From Claveliimonas sp034178805 (lineage in GTDB: Bacteria; Bacillota; Clostridia; Lachnospirales; Lachnospiraceae), in contig NZ_JBNPMZ010000012.1 in assembly GCF_050314255.1 (NCBI RefSeq), positions 1-64,000 on the forward strand: 64,000 nt of DNA, in the 5' to 3' direction. Positions 43,521-52,385 of this stretch are shown here, piece by piece (positions within the stretch are counted from its first letter, which is position 1; every line of letters starts with the position of its first letter). The translations under genes and the position numbers were made by a program. The notes beneath the pieces are model-generated. The model was not told the DNA's origin and did not search any database. It saw nothing but the letters and a program-made list of their open reading frames with translations.

Positions 43521-44446
43521 GTTTTGATTATTTTTACGGTCAGCAATCCGATCTATTCACATTCTATCGAGTTCCGAAGGTGTTGTTCACGAACGAGAGG
43601 TTCTGGAATATTTCTGCCGATGCCAAGATGCTGTATGGCATTTTGCTTGACCGCATGAGCCTGTCTGCCAAGAATGGTTGGATAGATAAAAACGGTAGAG
43701 TGTATATCATTTTTACAATCGACGAAGCGAAGATGGCTCTGAACTGTGCTGAACAAAAGGCTATCAAGCTGCTCAGTGAACTTGAGAAGAAAGCAGGATT
43801 GATTGAACGTAAGCGCCAGGGTTTGGGAAAGCCCAACCTGATCTATGTGAAGAACTTTATCTCTGCTGTGGATTCACAACTCTTGAATTGTGAAAATCAC
43901 AATTCTGGAACAATGGAAATCACAACTCAAGAACTTCCGAAATCACAATGTAATAATACTGATATTAAAAATACTGAATTTAGTGATACTGATTCTATCT
44001 TTCCTTCCGGAAATGGTGGAATGATGGACGAGAATGACCGGTATCAAGAATACTTTGATTATTTCTCGGATCAGCTTAGTATGGATTTGTTGAAGAAGGA
44101 TTACCCTTACGATTCCGAAATGCTGGATAACATTCTGGAGTTGATCGTTGAAACAGTTTGCACGAAGCGACCGTTGATTCGCATTGGTGCAGAGGAGCGT
44201 CCGGCAGAAATTGTCCGCAGTCGGTTTATGAAACTGAATGCCGAACACATTCGATATGTTATGGACTGCTTCAAGGAGAACACCACAAAGATTAGAAATA
44301 TCCGTCAGTATATGCTGACTACGATATACAATGCGCCGACGACAATAGACACCTACTACGATGCTCTTGTTCGGCACGATATGTCACACGGATATTTGGA
44401 AGGAGGATTTAAGAAATTGAAAATGAAGCGAGAGGAAGGAGAGTGA
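43517..44446 (+). CDS. Replication initiator protein A (RepA_N / DUF6017 type)
   Basis: 309 aa with a GTG start overlapping the preceding stop. The N-terminal winged-helix RepA_N domain is recognisable (FYRVPKVLFTNERFWNISADAKMLYGILLDRM, about 14-46; DEAKMALNCAEQKAIKLLSELEKKAGLIERKRQGLGKPN). A Ser/Thr/Asn-rich linker at about 120-160 leads to a C-terminal DUF6017-like helical domain. ICEs of this family use it for replication of the excised circle. It is followed by parA and parB, a plasmid-like maintenance set. Confidence 0.75.
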   Translation: MSFDYFYGQQSDLFTFYRVPKVLFTNERFWNISADAKMLYGILLDRMSLSAKNGWIDKNGRVYIIFTIDEAKMALNCAEQKAIKLLSELEKKAGLIERKRQGLGKPNLIYVKNFISAVDSQLLNCENHNSGTMEITTQELPKSQCNNTDIKNTEFSDTDSIFPSGNGGMMDENDRYQEYFDYFSDQLSMDLLKKDYPYDSEMLDNILELIVETVCTKRPLIRIGAEERPAEIVRSRFMKLNAEHIRYVMDCFKENTTKIRNIRQYMLTTIYNAPTTIDTYYDALVRHDMSHGYLEGGFKKLKMKREEGE

Positions 44447-44452
44447 CGATAA

Positions 44453-45280
44453 ATGTCGAAAAAAGCAACCATCATTGCGGTGGTCAATCAGAAAGGAGGC
44501 ACTGGAAAGACCACCACCACCGAGAATCTGGGCGTTGGCTTGGCTCTTGAAGGAAAAAAGGTGCTTCTGGTAGACACCGATCCCCAGGCTTCCCTGACGG
44601 TCAGTTTGGGCAATCCCTGCCCGGATGATCTGTCTCCGACACTTTCCGATCTGATGGGAAAGATTATGATGGAAAACCCTATTACTCCCGATGAAGGGAT
44701 TCTTCATCATCCGGAGGGCGTTGATTTGGTGCCGTCCAACATCGAACTCTCAGGTATGGAGGTAGCACTGGTCAATGCCATGAGCCGGGAAACCATTCTC
44801 CGGCAATACCTGGATACAGTCAAACAGAATTATGATTACATTCTTCTTGACTGTATGCCGTCTTTGGGTATGCTGACCGTCAATGCGTTGGCAGCTGCCG
44901 ACAATGTGCTGATACCGGTTCAGGCAGCATACCTTCCTGCAAAGGGTCTGGAACAGCTGCTTGGAACCATCAACAAGGTCAAGAGGCAAATCAACCCGAA
45001 ACTGAGGATTGAAGGGATTCTTCTGACGATGGTGGACAGCCGCACCAACTACTCCAAAGACATCAGCAATCTGATTCGGGAGAGCTACGGCGGAAAGCTG
45101 AAGGTTTACAAGACCGACATTCCCCGCTCTGTCCGTGCAGAGGAAATCAGCGCAGAGGGAACCAGTATCTTCAAGCATGATCCCAAAGGCAAAGTTGCCG
45201 AAGCCTATAAAATTCTGACGAAGGAGGTGTTAAACAATGCAGAAAAAAGGCGCAAACATCAGCTTGAAGGGGTACGATGA
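44453..45280 (+). CDS. ICE-borne ParA family ATPase
   Basis: 275 aa. Deviant Walker A QKGGTGKTTTTENLGVGLA near 13-31, DTDPQASLTVSLG, and LLDCMPSLGMLTVNALAAAD. It is a separate lineage from the chromosomal ParA at 22.4 kb. It starts 6 nt after the initiator gene and its 3' end overlaps the next parB by 44 nt. Probable role: stability or copy control of the excised element. Confidence 0.9.
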   Translation: MSKKATIIAVVNQKGGTGKTTTTENLGVGLALEGKKVLLVDTDPQASLTVSLGNPCPDDLSPTLSDLMGKIMMENPITPDEGILHHPEGVDLVPSNIELSGMEVALVNAMSRETILRQYLDTVKQNYDYILLDCMPSLGMLTVNALAAADNVLIPVQAAYLPAKGLEQLLGTINKVKRQINPKLRIEGILLTMVDSRTNYSKDISNLIRESYGGKLKVYKTDIPRSVRAEEISAEGTSIFKHDPKGKVAEAYKILTKEVLNNAEKRRKHQLEGVR

Positions 45281-46163
45281 TATTTTCTCCACCGATCAAT
45301 CCAGAGCTGAAGCCCAGCAGGAGCGTGTGCAGGAAATTCCGCTTTCTGAGCTACACCCCTTTGAGGGACACCCCTTCCGTGTGGTTGATGATGAAGAAAT
45401 GATGAAAACGGCAGAGAGCGTCCGAGATTTCGGAGTTCTCACTCCTGCGATTGTCCGTCCTGACCCCGACGGTGGTTATGAAATCGTTTCTGGTCACAGG
45501 CGGCACCGGGCATCGGAGCTTGCGGGTAAGGAAACCATGCCTGCGATTGTTCGTGACCTGGACGATGATGCAGCCATTATTTTGATGGTTGATGCGAATT
45601 TGCAGAGGGAGAGTATCCTGCCGAGTGAAAGAGCATTTGCTTATAAGATGAAGCTGGATGCGATTAAACATCAAGGTCAACGCACCGATTTAACTTCATC
45701 CCAAGTTGGGATGAAGTTGCAGGCAATGGATATAGTCGGTCAGGAGGCAGGAGAAAGCAGAAATCAGGTACACCGTTATATCCGTCTGACCGAACTGATT
45801 CCGGAACTGCTGGATATGGTAGATACGGGTCAGATCAAATTCAATCCTGCGGTGGAGCTTTCCTATCTGGCAAGTGAAGAACAGAAGGATTTTCTTTCTG
45901 CAATGGATTATGCTCAAGCAGCTCCTTCCCTTTCGCAAGCACAGCGAATTAAAAAGCTCGCACAGGAGGGCGAGTGTACGCTGGATGCGATGTGCGAGAT
46001 TATGAATGAAATCAAGAAGGGAGAGCTGGACAGAGTAACCTTCAAAACGGATTCGTTGCGAAAATACTTCCCGAAGTCCTATACCAACAAGCAGATGGAG
46101 GATAAAATCATTCAGCTTTTGGAGCAATGGCAGAAAAAAAGAGAAAAATCAATGGAAAGGTAA
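45237..46163 (+). CDS. ICE-borne ParB family protein
   Basis: 308 aa. ParB/sulfiredoxin-like fold: LHPFEGHPFRVVDDEEMMKTAESV, GYEIVSGHRRHRASELAG, VDANLQRESILPSERAFAYKMKLDA. Then a helix-turn-helix region (EAGESRNQVHRYIRLTEL). The start is ATG 45237 with AAGGAGG inside the end of parA, so the two are translationally coupled. I did not find a parS-like palindrome for it. Confidence 0.9.
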   Translation: MQKKGANISLKGYDDIFSTDQSRAEAQQERVQEIPLSELHPFEGHPFRVVDDEEMMKTAESVRDFGVLTPAIVRPDPDGGYEIVSGHRRHRASELAGKETMPAIVRDLDDDAAIILMVDANLQRESILPSERAFAYKMKLDAIKHQGQRTDLTSSQVGMKLQAMDIVGQEAGESRNQVHRYIRLTELIPELLDMVDTGQIKFNPAVELSYLASEEQKDFLSAMDYAQAAPSLSQAQRIKKLAQEGECTLDAMCEIMNEIKKGELDRVTFKTDSLRKYFPKSYTNKQMEDKIIQLLEQWQKKREKSMER

Positions 46164-46171
46164 GGTAAAAA

Positions 46172-46699
46172 ATGTTTACACCCAAAAACATTCAGGGCGC
46201 TTTGGAAGAACTCTACGACCTTTGCGATCCTGATTATATGGTAGATATGCTCGTAAACTACAGTGAGGAGTTCGATGATATTTCTCCTGCGCTTCTGGCA
46301 AAGTCGTTTCAGAAAAATGCCGAGATGATTAGCGAGTATCGAGTATTGTCCTCTGCTGGTGAGGGTATCGACTATCAGGGAAAGGTACTTCTGAACAGCA
46401 GAGCCGTGCGGCTTCTGTCCTATGTAGAAGATATGAGCGGCGATGAAAAAGTTCGCACGATTCAGAGCAAGGAGCTGTGGTTAGCAGAAGATATGACATT
46501 CTATGTGGTGTCCTGTATGTCTACGATCACGATGGACAAGGAAGAAGCCATTTGTCTTAACGAACACCGCAGCGTGGTTACTACGGTGGAATGCGAGGAC
46601 GATATTTTCTTCGACATGGGTTCCCTGATTTGCGAACTGGACGATATTTGCTTGTTCGAGCTTTTAGCCGATGTGGATGCGACTATTTATGAACTGTAA
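46172..46699 (+). CDS. Conserved ICE protein of unknown function
   Basis: 175 aa, acidic, no membrane segment or known motif. MFTPKNIQGALEELYDLCDPDYM opens it. It lies 8 nt after parB and 54 nt before the DpnD-like gene, within the ICE maintenance cluster. Confidence 0.6.
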   Translation: MFTPKNIQGALEELYDLCDPDYMVDMLVNYSEEFDDISPALLAKSFQKNAEMISEYRVLSSAGEGIDYQGKVLLNSRAVRLLSYVEDMSGDEKVRTIQSKELWLAEDMTFYVVSCMSTITMDKEEAICLNEHRSVVTTVECEDDIFFDMGSLICELDDICLFELLADVDATIYEL

Positions 46700-46753
46700 C
46701 AGGTTCATGGATGGTCGCTTTTCTTATTTCCAAAGAAACGGAGGTATCGAAAC

Positions 46754-47395
46754 TTGAAAGAATACGATGTGAAGATCACCGAAACCTTGGAGAAAACGGT
46801 TACGGTGCAAGCAGAATCTCACGATGCGGCAGAGGAACAGGTTAGAGCCGCTTATTACAATTCGGAGTACATTCTGGACTCCGAAAACTTTACCGGTGTT
46901 GCGTTCGGCACGACCGAGGAACGGGAGGTTCAGAAAGAACAGGCAGATACCATGAATGTGTTGCTGGTAAAGCCGTTCATGTATCCGCAGGCTGTGCAGA
47001 TCGGCTGTGAGCTGGAGGATTTGCAGAAAGCCGTAGGTGGCGATATTGAGGCAACTTATCCGTTCAATGAGTCGGTTGCACTGGTGATGCACGACGAAGG
47101 TAAACTCGTAGGCAAAGAACTGAACCGTGCGCTGCGTGATGATGACGGCGATATTTATGACATTATCGCCGGTGATTTTCTGGTTGTGGGATTGGGCGAG
47201 GATGATTTTTGTTCTCTGTCCCCGGAACTGATGAAGCAGTTTGAGGAACACTTTCATCAGCCTGAGACTTTTGTACGCATGGGGCGCAGCATTATGGCGC
47301 TTCCCCTGCCGGATGACATGGTGAAGAAAGAAGATGCACCTGTCAAAGCTGATTCGGTTCCCCACAAAAGTAACCCTGACCGAGATGTTCTGTAA
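46754..47395 (+). CDS. DpnD/PcfM-like and DUF3846-like protein
   Basis: 213 aa with a TTG start at 46754 behind ACGGAGG. The first 60 residues match the DpnD/PcfM pattern (KEYDVKITETLEKTVTVQAESHDAAEEQV, SEYILDSENFTGVAF). The next part (MNVLLVKPFMYPQAVQIGCELEDLQKAVGGDIEATYPF) looks like DUF3846. A fusion of two small conjugation-associated families; no biochemical role is known. Confidence 0.65.
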   Translation: MKEYDVKITETLEKTVTVQAESHDAAEEQVRAAYYNSEYILDSENFTGVAFGTTEEREVQKEQADTMNVLLVKPFMYPQAVQIGCELEDLQKAVGGDIEATYPFNESVALVMHDEGKLVGKELNRALRDDDGDIYDIIAGDFLVVGLGEDDFCSLSPELMKQFEEHFHQPETFVRMGRSIMALPLPDDMVKKEDAPVKADSVPHKSNPDRDVL

Positions 47396-47405
47396 GGAGG
47401 TTCTT

Positions 47406-47717
47406 ATGCAAAGAAATTCGACGATTGGAGAGCTGATGGAGCGAAAGCGGATTCAGGATGGTGCCAAGGAGTACCAGGGACATACCTATATGGACTTGGC
47501 ACGATTTGATGACGCCACCAAGCACATGATTATTTTCGATGTGCTGACCGATGAATCGCCTGTCGGTTGGAAAGGCGAAAGAAATCGCCTGTATTTGAGC
47601 GATGTGGGTTATCAGAAGGCTCTGGATAACCAGAAAGCTGGCAATATCAAGATTATCAGCCATGCCGCAGTTGCCAAGGGCAATCTGTATTACGACCACA
47701 GAGATATGGCACGATAA
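47406..47717 (+). CDS. Conserved ICE protein (DUF5720-like)
   Basis: 103 aa from ATG 47406, with AAGGAGGTTCTT directly upstream; a longer frame from 47334 overlaps the previous gene and is rejected. Tyr/Asp-rich, no membrane segment. It resembles small proteins located before pcfB in Tn1549-like elements. Function unknown. Confidence 0.6.
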   Translation: MQRNSTIGELMERKRIQDGAKEYQGHTYMDLARFDDATKHMIIFDVLTDESPVGWKGERNRLYLSDVGYQKALDNQKAGNIKIISHAAVAKGNLYYDHRDMAR

Positions 47718-47753
47718 TCTGTTCACTCTACTGCTTGCAGGAGGTGATGAATC

Positions 47754-48236
47754 ATGCAGGAAGAAGTTGAAAACAGAACAGTAAACCTGGCGATCAGCAC
47801 AACCAAGCTGACGGGGCGCACTATCATTGCCGGTATCCGCAAGTATTTGCAGCACCGGGAAAAAGTGAAGATGAAAAAGGCACGAGACCCTGCCGTTCAT
47901 GGAAAGCAATCCGTGAAACAGCTTTTGGGACAGAATCAGGGTGCTACGAATGTTGAGATCGACAAAGAGAGTATCCGTGATTTTGAAAAGCTCGCCAAGA
48001 AGTATGGCGTGGACTTTGCCGTAAGAAAAGATAAGTCCGTTGATCCTCCCCGGTTTCTTGTTTTTGTCCGTTCTAAAGATGCAGATGCTTTGGATGCAAT
48101 CTGCAAGGAACATCAGGCAAGGGCATTAACCAAGAATGAAAAGCCGAGCGTTCTGGCGCAGCTGAAGAAGTTCAAGGAAATTGTCGCAGCGATTCCGAAG
48201 AAGGTTCGAGAGAAGAAACAGGAGCGTGATCTGTGA
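47754..48236 (+). CDS. pcfB: PcfB family conjugation protein
   Basis: 160 aa. Recognisable by NRTVNLAISTTKLTGRTIIAGIRKYLQHR, GKQSVKQLLGQNQG and DFEKLAKKYGVDFAVRKDKS, with a basic C-terminus (DUF3801/PcfB family). In enterococcal conjugation PcfB helps bring relaxase to the coupling protein. Its stop overlaps the start of the VirD4 gene (TGATG), fitting that partnership. Confidence 0.8.
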   Translation: MQEEVENRTVNLAISTTKLTGRTIIAGIRKYLQHREKVKMKKARDPAVHGKQSVKQLLGQNQGATNVEIDKESIRDFEKLAKKYGVDFAVRKDKSVDPPRFLVFVRSKDADALDAICKEHQARALTKNEKPSVLAQLKKFKEIVAAIPKKVREKKQERDL

Positions 48237-49987
48237 TGGATAAGAGAAAAATGAAAAAGCTCCTGATTCTGAATTTACCGTATTTTCTGGTAGGGTTGTT
48301 CGCTACGAATTTAGGAGAAGCATGGAGATTGGCTGAGGGGGCAGATTCATCTGCGAAAATCCTCAGCTTTTTTCATGCCCTTCCGATAGCCCTGAACAAT
48401 CCGTTTCCCAGCTTTCACCCGTTGGATTTGCTGATTGGTATTCTCTGCGGCGCAGGACTTCGGCTGGCTGTCTATCTAAAAGGCAAAAACGCAAAGAAGT
48501 ACCGACACAATGTTGAGTACGGTTCTGCTCGTTGGGGAACGGCAAAAGATATTGAGCCGTTTATTGCACCAAAGTTCGAGGACAATGTGATCCTGACGAA
48601 AACGGAGCGGCTGATGATGAGCAATCGCCCGAAGAATCCTGCCAATGCCCGAAATAAGAATGTTCTGATTATCGGCGGTTCGGGTTCCGGTAAAACTCGC
48701 TTTTGGTTGAAGCCAAACCTTCTCCAGATGCACAGTTCCTATGTGGTCACTGACCCGAAAGGCAGCATCGTGATTGAGTGCGGCAACGCCCTTTTGAAGC
48801 ATGGCTACACCATCAAGATTTTCAACACCATCAACTTTCAGAAGTCGATGCACTATAACCCATTTGCCTATATCCATTCAGAAAAAGACATTCTGAAACT
48901 GGTGACAACGCTGATTGCCAACACAAAGGGTGATGGAAAAGCCGGTGATGAGTTCTGGACGAAGGCGGAAACGCTGCTCTACTGTGCCTTGATCGGATAT
49001 ATCCACTATGAAGCTCCGGTTGAGGAACAGAATTTCTCCACCCTGATTGAGTTCCTGAACGCAATGGAGGTGCGGGAAGATGATGAGGAGTTCCAGAACC
49101 CGGTGGATCTGATGTTTGAAGCCCTGGAAAAGAAAAAGCCGAATCACTTTGCAGTCCGTCAGTATAAAAAATACAAGCTGGCTGCCGGCAAGACCGCTAA
49201 GTCGATTTTGATTTCCTGCGGCGCTCGTCTGGCTCCTTTTGATATTCAGGAGGTCAGAGATGTGACTGCCTATGACGAGTTGCAGTTGGATACTCTCGGA
49301 GATAAGAAAACGGCGCTCTTTCTGATTATGTCAGATACGGATGCGACGTTTAATTTTTTGATCTCCATGATTTACACACAGCTGTTCAACTTGTTGTGCG
49401 AGAAAGCAGATGATGTGTACGGCGGCAGACTGCCGGTTCATGTGCGCTGCTTGATTGATGAGATGGCAAACATCGGTCAGATTCCCAATCTGGAAAAACT
49501 GGTAGCGACAATCCGAAGCCGTGAAATATCGGCTTGCCTTGTTCTCCAGGCACAATCACAGCTGAAAGCCATTTATAAAGACAATGCCGATACCATCATC
49601 GGCAACATGGATTCCCGAATTTTCCTGGGTGGTTCTGAGCCAACCACGCTCAAAGAACTGAATCAGGCATTGGGAAAAGAAACTATCGACACCTACAACA
49701 CCTCCAACACCAGAGGTAACAGCCCGTCTTACGGCTTGAATTATCAGAAGTTAGGCAAAGACCTTGCGAGCGTAGATGAGCTTGCGGTTCTGGATGGCAG
49801 CAAGTGTATTTTGCAGTTGCGTGGTGTCAGACCGTTTCTTTCTGACAAGTACGATCTGACGCAGCACCCCAATTATAAGTACACATCAGACTTTGATAAG
49901 AGAAATGAGTTCAACATTGAGCAGTTTCTGAGTCGAAGGTTGAAGCTCAAGGCAGGTGATGAGTTTGTGGTAGTCGATGCGGATTAA
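48236..49987 (+). CDS. virD4: VirD4/TraG type IV coupling ATPase
   Basis: 583 aa from ATG 48236 (a GTG at 48233 is in frame). Two N-terminal membrane segments (about 7-26 and 60-80). Walker A IGGSGSGKTR near 145, KGSIVIECG downstream, Walker B RCLIDEMANIGQI near 404. It docks the relaxase-DNA complex to the transfer channel at the membrane. The ICE is expected to supply the relaxase further right; the inner element's own relaxase might also use this protein. Confidence 0.93.
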   Translation: MDKRKMKKLLILNLPYFLVGLFATNLGEAWRLAEGADSSAKILSFFHALPIALNNPFPSFHPLDLLIGILCGAGLRLAVYLKGKNAKKYRHNVEYGSARWGTAKDIEPFIAPKFEDNVILTKTERLMMSNRPKNPANARNKNVLIIGGSGSGKTRFWLKPNLLQMHSSYVVTDPKGSIVIECGNALLKHGYTIKIFNTINFQKSMHYNPFAYIHSEKDILKLVTTLIANTKGDGKAGDEFWTKAETLLYCALIGYIHYEAPVEEQNFSTLIEFLNAMEVREDDEEFQNPVDLMFEALEKKKPNHFAVRQYKKYKLAAGKTAKSILISCGARLAPFDIQEVRDVTAYDELQLDTLGDKKTALFLIMSDTDATFNFLISMIYTQLFNLLCEKADDVYGGRLPVHVRCLIDEMANIGQIPNLEKLVATIRSREISACLVLQAQSQLKAIYKDNADTIIGNMDSRIFLGGSEPTTLKELNQALGKETIDTYNTSNTRGNSPSYGLNYQKLGKDLASVDELAVLDGSKCILQLRGVRPFLSDKYDLTQHPNYKYTSDFDKRNEFNIEQFLSRRLKLKAGDEFVVVDAD

Positions 49988-49999
49988 GGAGGTTTCTGT

Positions 50000-50320
50000 T
50001 TGGAAAATCTGAAAACGGTATCTGCCCTGGTTAAGAACATCTTGGAACACGACCACAAGGCAAGAAATACCGACAATCATTTGTACCTGATGGTACTGGA
50101 ACACTATTCCGGTCTGCGTGGCATCGACATTCATGCCATGACGGTTCCTGTGTTTTTGAAGGAACTGGATAGACGCAGCTTTCCGGGGTTTGAAACTGTC
50201 CGCAGAAGCAGACAGAAAGTGCAGGCAACCTACCCTGACCTTGCTCCCAGTGAAGCCGTAGGCAAGCGCAGAGCAAAAAATGAGGTTGTATATCGAGAAT
50301 TTGCAGAAAGCGAGGTGTAA
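50000..50320 (+). CDS. Conserved ICE protein of unknown function
   Basis: 106 aa, TTG start at 50000 after AAGGAGGT. Basic C-terminal half (FETVRRSRQKVQATYPDLAPSEAVGKRRAKNEV) that could bind DNA. Similar proteins sit between virD4 and maff2 in this element family. Confidence 0.6.
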   Translation: MENLKTVSALVKNILEHDHKARNTDNHLYLMVLEHYSGLRGIDIHAMTVPVFLKELDRRSFPGFETVRRSRQKVQATYPDLAPSEAVGKRRAKNEVVYREFAESEV

Positions 50321-50325
50321 AAAAA

Positions 50326-50718
50326 ATGACTTGGTGGATCACGGATACCTCTATTGGGCAGCGATTGAAGTTCGTTAGACGATTTCGCCGCCTTACCCAG
50401 AAAGAGCTTGGACTCCTGATGGGGTATTCCGAGAAAACAGCGGATGTCCGTATTGCTCAGTATGAGAAAAACGCTCGAACCCCTAATGCAGAAACCACAG
50501 CGAAACTCGCAGAGGTTCTGAAGGTTTCACCTGTCGTTTTTTCACCGACAATCTGTGCTTCTCGTGAAGATTTGTTGCAGTCAATGTATTGGCTGTTTCT
50601 TATGAAAGGTGGTGGTGATATATATGATTGTGAAACTGAATATGCAAGAAGCAGAATGGAACAGAAACTTGGCGTGATAACCGTCGAGGAGTTCCTTGAA
50701 AAGATTCTCGTAAACTAA
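50326..50718 (+). CDS. XRE-family helix-turn-helix protein
   Basis: 130 aa. The HTH at about 10-65 is clear: IGQRLKFVRRFRRLTQKELGLLMGYSEKTADVRIAQYEKNARTPN, split as RLTQKELGLLMGY and RIAQYEKNARTPN. The rest is a short acidic tail. It starts 5 nt after the previous gene and ends at a terminator. Likely an ICE regulator. Confidence 0.8.
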   Translation: MTWWITDTSIGQRLKFVRRFRRLTQKELGLLMGYSEKTADVRIAQYEKNARTPNAETTAKLAEVLKVSPVVFSPTICASREDLLQSMYWLFLMKGGGDIYDCETEYARSRMEQKLGVITVEEFLEKILVN

Positions 50719-50761
50719 GCCTTCCGTCCGGTTTTGATGCCGGTAGTACGGAGGGCTTTTT
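50718..50761 (+). terminator. Terminator between the XRE gene and maff2
   Basis: AGCCTTCCGT pairs with ACGGAGGGCT with an inner CCGG stem, followed by T's. Confidence 0.85.
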
Positions 50762-50801
50762 CTATTCTCAAAACAATTTCAAATTTTAGGAGGAAAATAT
50801 T

Positions 50802-50960
50802 ATGGCATTTTTCAATAGCGCAGTAACCGTTCTTCAGACTCTCGTTATCGCTCTGGGCGCAGGTCTTGGCATCTGGGGTGCAATCAATCTGCTTGAGGGC
50901 TACGGCAACGATAACCCCGGCGCAAAGTCCCAGGGCATGAAGCAGTTCATGGCTAATTAA
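50802..50960 (+). pseudogene. maff2: Maff2-family gene, 5' part, interrupted
   Basis: Begins MAFFNSAVTVLQTLVIALGA (the family's eponymous start) behind AGGAGGAAAATATT. It keeps one membrane segment, then after MKQFMA runs into AN-stop at 50960, 52 aa in all. The missing C-terminal part (AGGGVALIGTTLVPLLSGLFG) is found in frame at 63456-63536. Joining the two restores a 71-aa protein of two membrane segments, the normal form. The break is the insertion of a 12.5-kb element. Confidence 0.93.
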
Positions 50961-51022
50961 AGGGAACAAAAAGAAAGGAAAAGCCAATCCAGACGGTATC
51001 AGCGGCAGGCTACAAGAATAAA

Positions 51023-51051
51023 TTGTGATTTCACAAGATTGGTGCTATAAT
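51023..51051 (+). promoter_or_regulatory. Promoter with palindromic operator at the inner element's left end
   Basis: TTGTGA (51023-51028), 17 bp, TATAAT (51046-51051). A perfect 14-bp palindrome TTGTGATTTCACAA (51023-51036) covers the -35, a good place for repressor binding. It drives the XRE-tnpV genes. 50961-51022 shows no gene. Confidence 0.65.
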
Positions 51052-51114
51052 AAGAGAAAAGTTCCTGCCGGGGCAGCCGCTCCGGTGGTATGGATAGAAA
51101 GGCAGGAAAACAAT

Positions 51115-51387
51115 ATGCACATCAGCTATAAACCACTCTGGCACACACTGTTAGAGCGTGATATGAGAAAAGAGGATTTAAGGCTTGCCGCTGGTATGAC
51201 AACAAATATGATTGCCAACATGAGCAAAGAGGGAAAGCACATCAGCATGGATACATTAGCCCGTATCTGCGAAACGCTGAATTGTGAGATTACCGATGTG
51301 ATTGAGTTAGTACCAGACGAGCCTGCTTCCACAGGAGGTAAGGAACATGAGCGAATTGAAACCAAGAATAAAAGAAAACGGAATTGA
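51115..51387 (+). CDS. Small XRE-family regulator
   Basis: 90 aa from ATG 51115. Nearly all of it is one HTH (LLERDMRKEDLRLAAGMTTNMIANMSKEGKHISMDTLARICETLNCEITDVIEL), like YozG-type Cro/CI proteins. It is downstream of the palindromic promoter at 51023 and may repress it. Its 3' end overlaps tnpV by 41 nt. Confidence 0.8.
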   Translation: MHISYKPLWHTLLERDMRKEDLRLAAGMTTNMIANMSKEGKHISMDTLARICETLNCEITDVIELVPDEPASTGGKEHERIETKNKRKRN

Positions 51388-51724
51388 TTATATCCTTGTT
51401 GGAGATTACTACATCCCGGACTTGAAGTTGCCGGAGGAACACCGCCCCATCGGAAAGTACGGACGGATGCACCGGGAATATTTAAGAGAAGTCTGCCCAG
51501 CCAGATTACACACATTGACCCTGACCGGGGAATTGTGGACATATCTTGCAGACCTGAACGAACAGGCACAGAAACGGTTAGACACCATCATGGAGCAGAT
51601 GAAAGCTGCCGAGGGCGTGACCGAGGAATTGAAGCGTACCCGTCAAATGGAATGGGTGCAGCGTTGCAATAACATTCACAACCGGGCAGAAGAAATTGTT
51701 TTACATGAGATGATTTATTCATAA
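51347..51724 (+). CDS. tnpV: Transposon-encoded protein TnpV
   Basis: 125 aa. Resembles TnpV of Tn4451-type elements: NGIDYILVGDYYIPDLKLPEEHRPIGKYGRMHREYL, then ARLHTLTLTGELWTYLADLNEQAQKRL and a C-terminal helix. Role not established, but the family is a marker for this group of mobilizable transposons. AT-rich cargo begins immediately after its stop. Confidence 0.8.
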   Translation: MSELKPRIKENGIDYILVGDYYIPDLKLPEEHRPIGKYGRMHREYLREVCPARLHTLTLTGELWTYLADLNEQAQKRLDTIMEQMKAAEGVTEELKRTRQMEWVQRCNNIHNRAEEIVLHEMIYS

Positions 51725-51775
51725 CGGTATGGTAGAATGATTATTACAAATTAGAAGTTGTAAAGGAGACTTTGT

Positions 51776-52267
51776 ATGGGTAGAAAAGAAATAACAACAA
51801 AAGAAGATTTAATGAAAGTAATAGAATTATTCGAAAATACTGGAATTACATACTGGTTGGATGGCGGATGGGGTGTAGATATTTTAGCTGGTAAACAAAC
51901 AAGAATTCATAGAGATATAGATATAAATTTTGATGCTCAACATACGGAAAAATTGTTAAATGTGCTTTTGAATCTGGGCTATAAAATTGATACAGACTGG
52001 AAACCGGTTAGAATAGAGTTATATAGTGATGAACTTGGTTACTTAGACATTCACCCGTTCGTTTTAAGTGAGGACGGAACTTCAAAACAAGCTGATTTAG
52101 AGGGTGGCTGGTATGAGTTTGAAAAAGATTACTTTGGTAGTGCTTTTTTTGAAGGAAAAACAATTCCTTGTATATCCTTAAAAGGCCAAAGAGTTTTCCA
52201 TTCAGGTTATGAATTAAGAGATAAAGATAAGCATGATATTTCAATTCTTGAAAGTTTATCAAAATAA
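51776..52267 (+). CDS. Lincosamide nucleotidyltransferase, Lnu(A/C) family
   Basis: 163 aa, start set by AAAGGAGAC. The family adenylylates lincosamides such as lincomycin and clindamycin in the cytoplasm. Family blocks: TYWLDGGWGVDILAGKQTR (GG-W of the nucleotidyltransferase fold, about 23-41), HRDIDINFDAQHTEK (catalytic Asp pair), LGYLDIHPF (third acidic region), KTIPCISLKGQ and FHSGYELRDKDKHDI. It appears diverged from the described Lnu(A) and Lnu(C) proteins, so a precise allele is not assigned. It is strongly AT-rich against the GC-rich backbone, i.e. cargo. Confidence 0.82.
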   Translation: MGRKEITTKEDLMKVIELFENTGITYWLDGGWGVDILAGKQTRIHRDIDINFDAQHTEKLLNVLLNLGYKIDTDWKPVRIELYSDELGYLDIHPFVLSEDGTSKQADLEGGWYEFEKDYFGSAFFEGKTIPCISLKGQRVFHSGYELRDKDKHDISILESLSK

Positions 52268-52336
52268 CATTGCTGTAATTTCTAAGATAAATTCCACTTT
52301 ATCGCTTTGAAATTTTAACTGAATAAGTATAGCACC

Positions 52337-52384
52337 AACCGCTGCTACATGGAAGCAAACACAACCATGCAACAGCGGTTTTTC
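52337..52384 (+). terminator. Terminator after the Lnu gene
   Basis: AACCGCTG pairs with CAGCGGTT with partial pairing inside (TACATG / CATG), followed by T's. It sits between the Lnu gene and the convergent XRE gene. Confidence 0.75.
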
Positions 52385-52385
52385 T

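Noticed and set aside
43517..46163. RepA plus ParA/ParB as evidence of an integrated plasmid
   Set aside because: ICEs of the Tn1549/CTn type carry the same set, and VirD4, PcfB and Maff2 follow in the usual ICE order.
50802..50960. 52-aa Maff2 as a naturally short, complete gene
   Set aside because: The missing C-terminal segment is found in frame 12.5 kb downstream, directly after a serine recombinase gene, with matching junction sequence.
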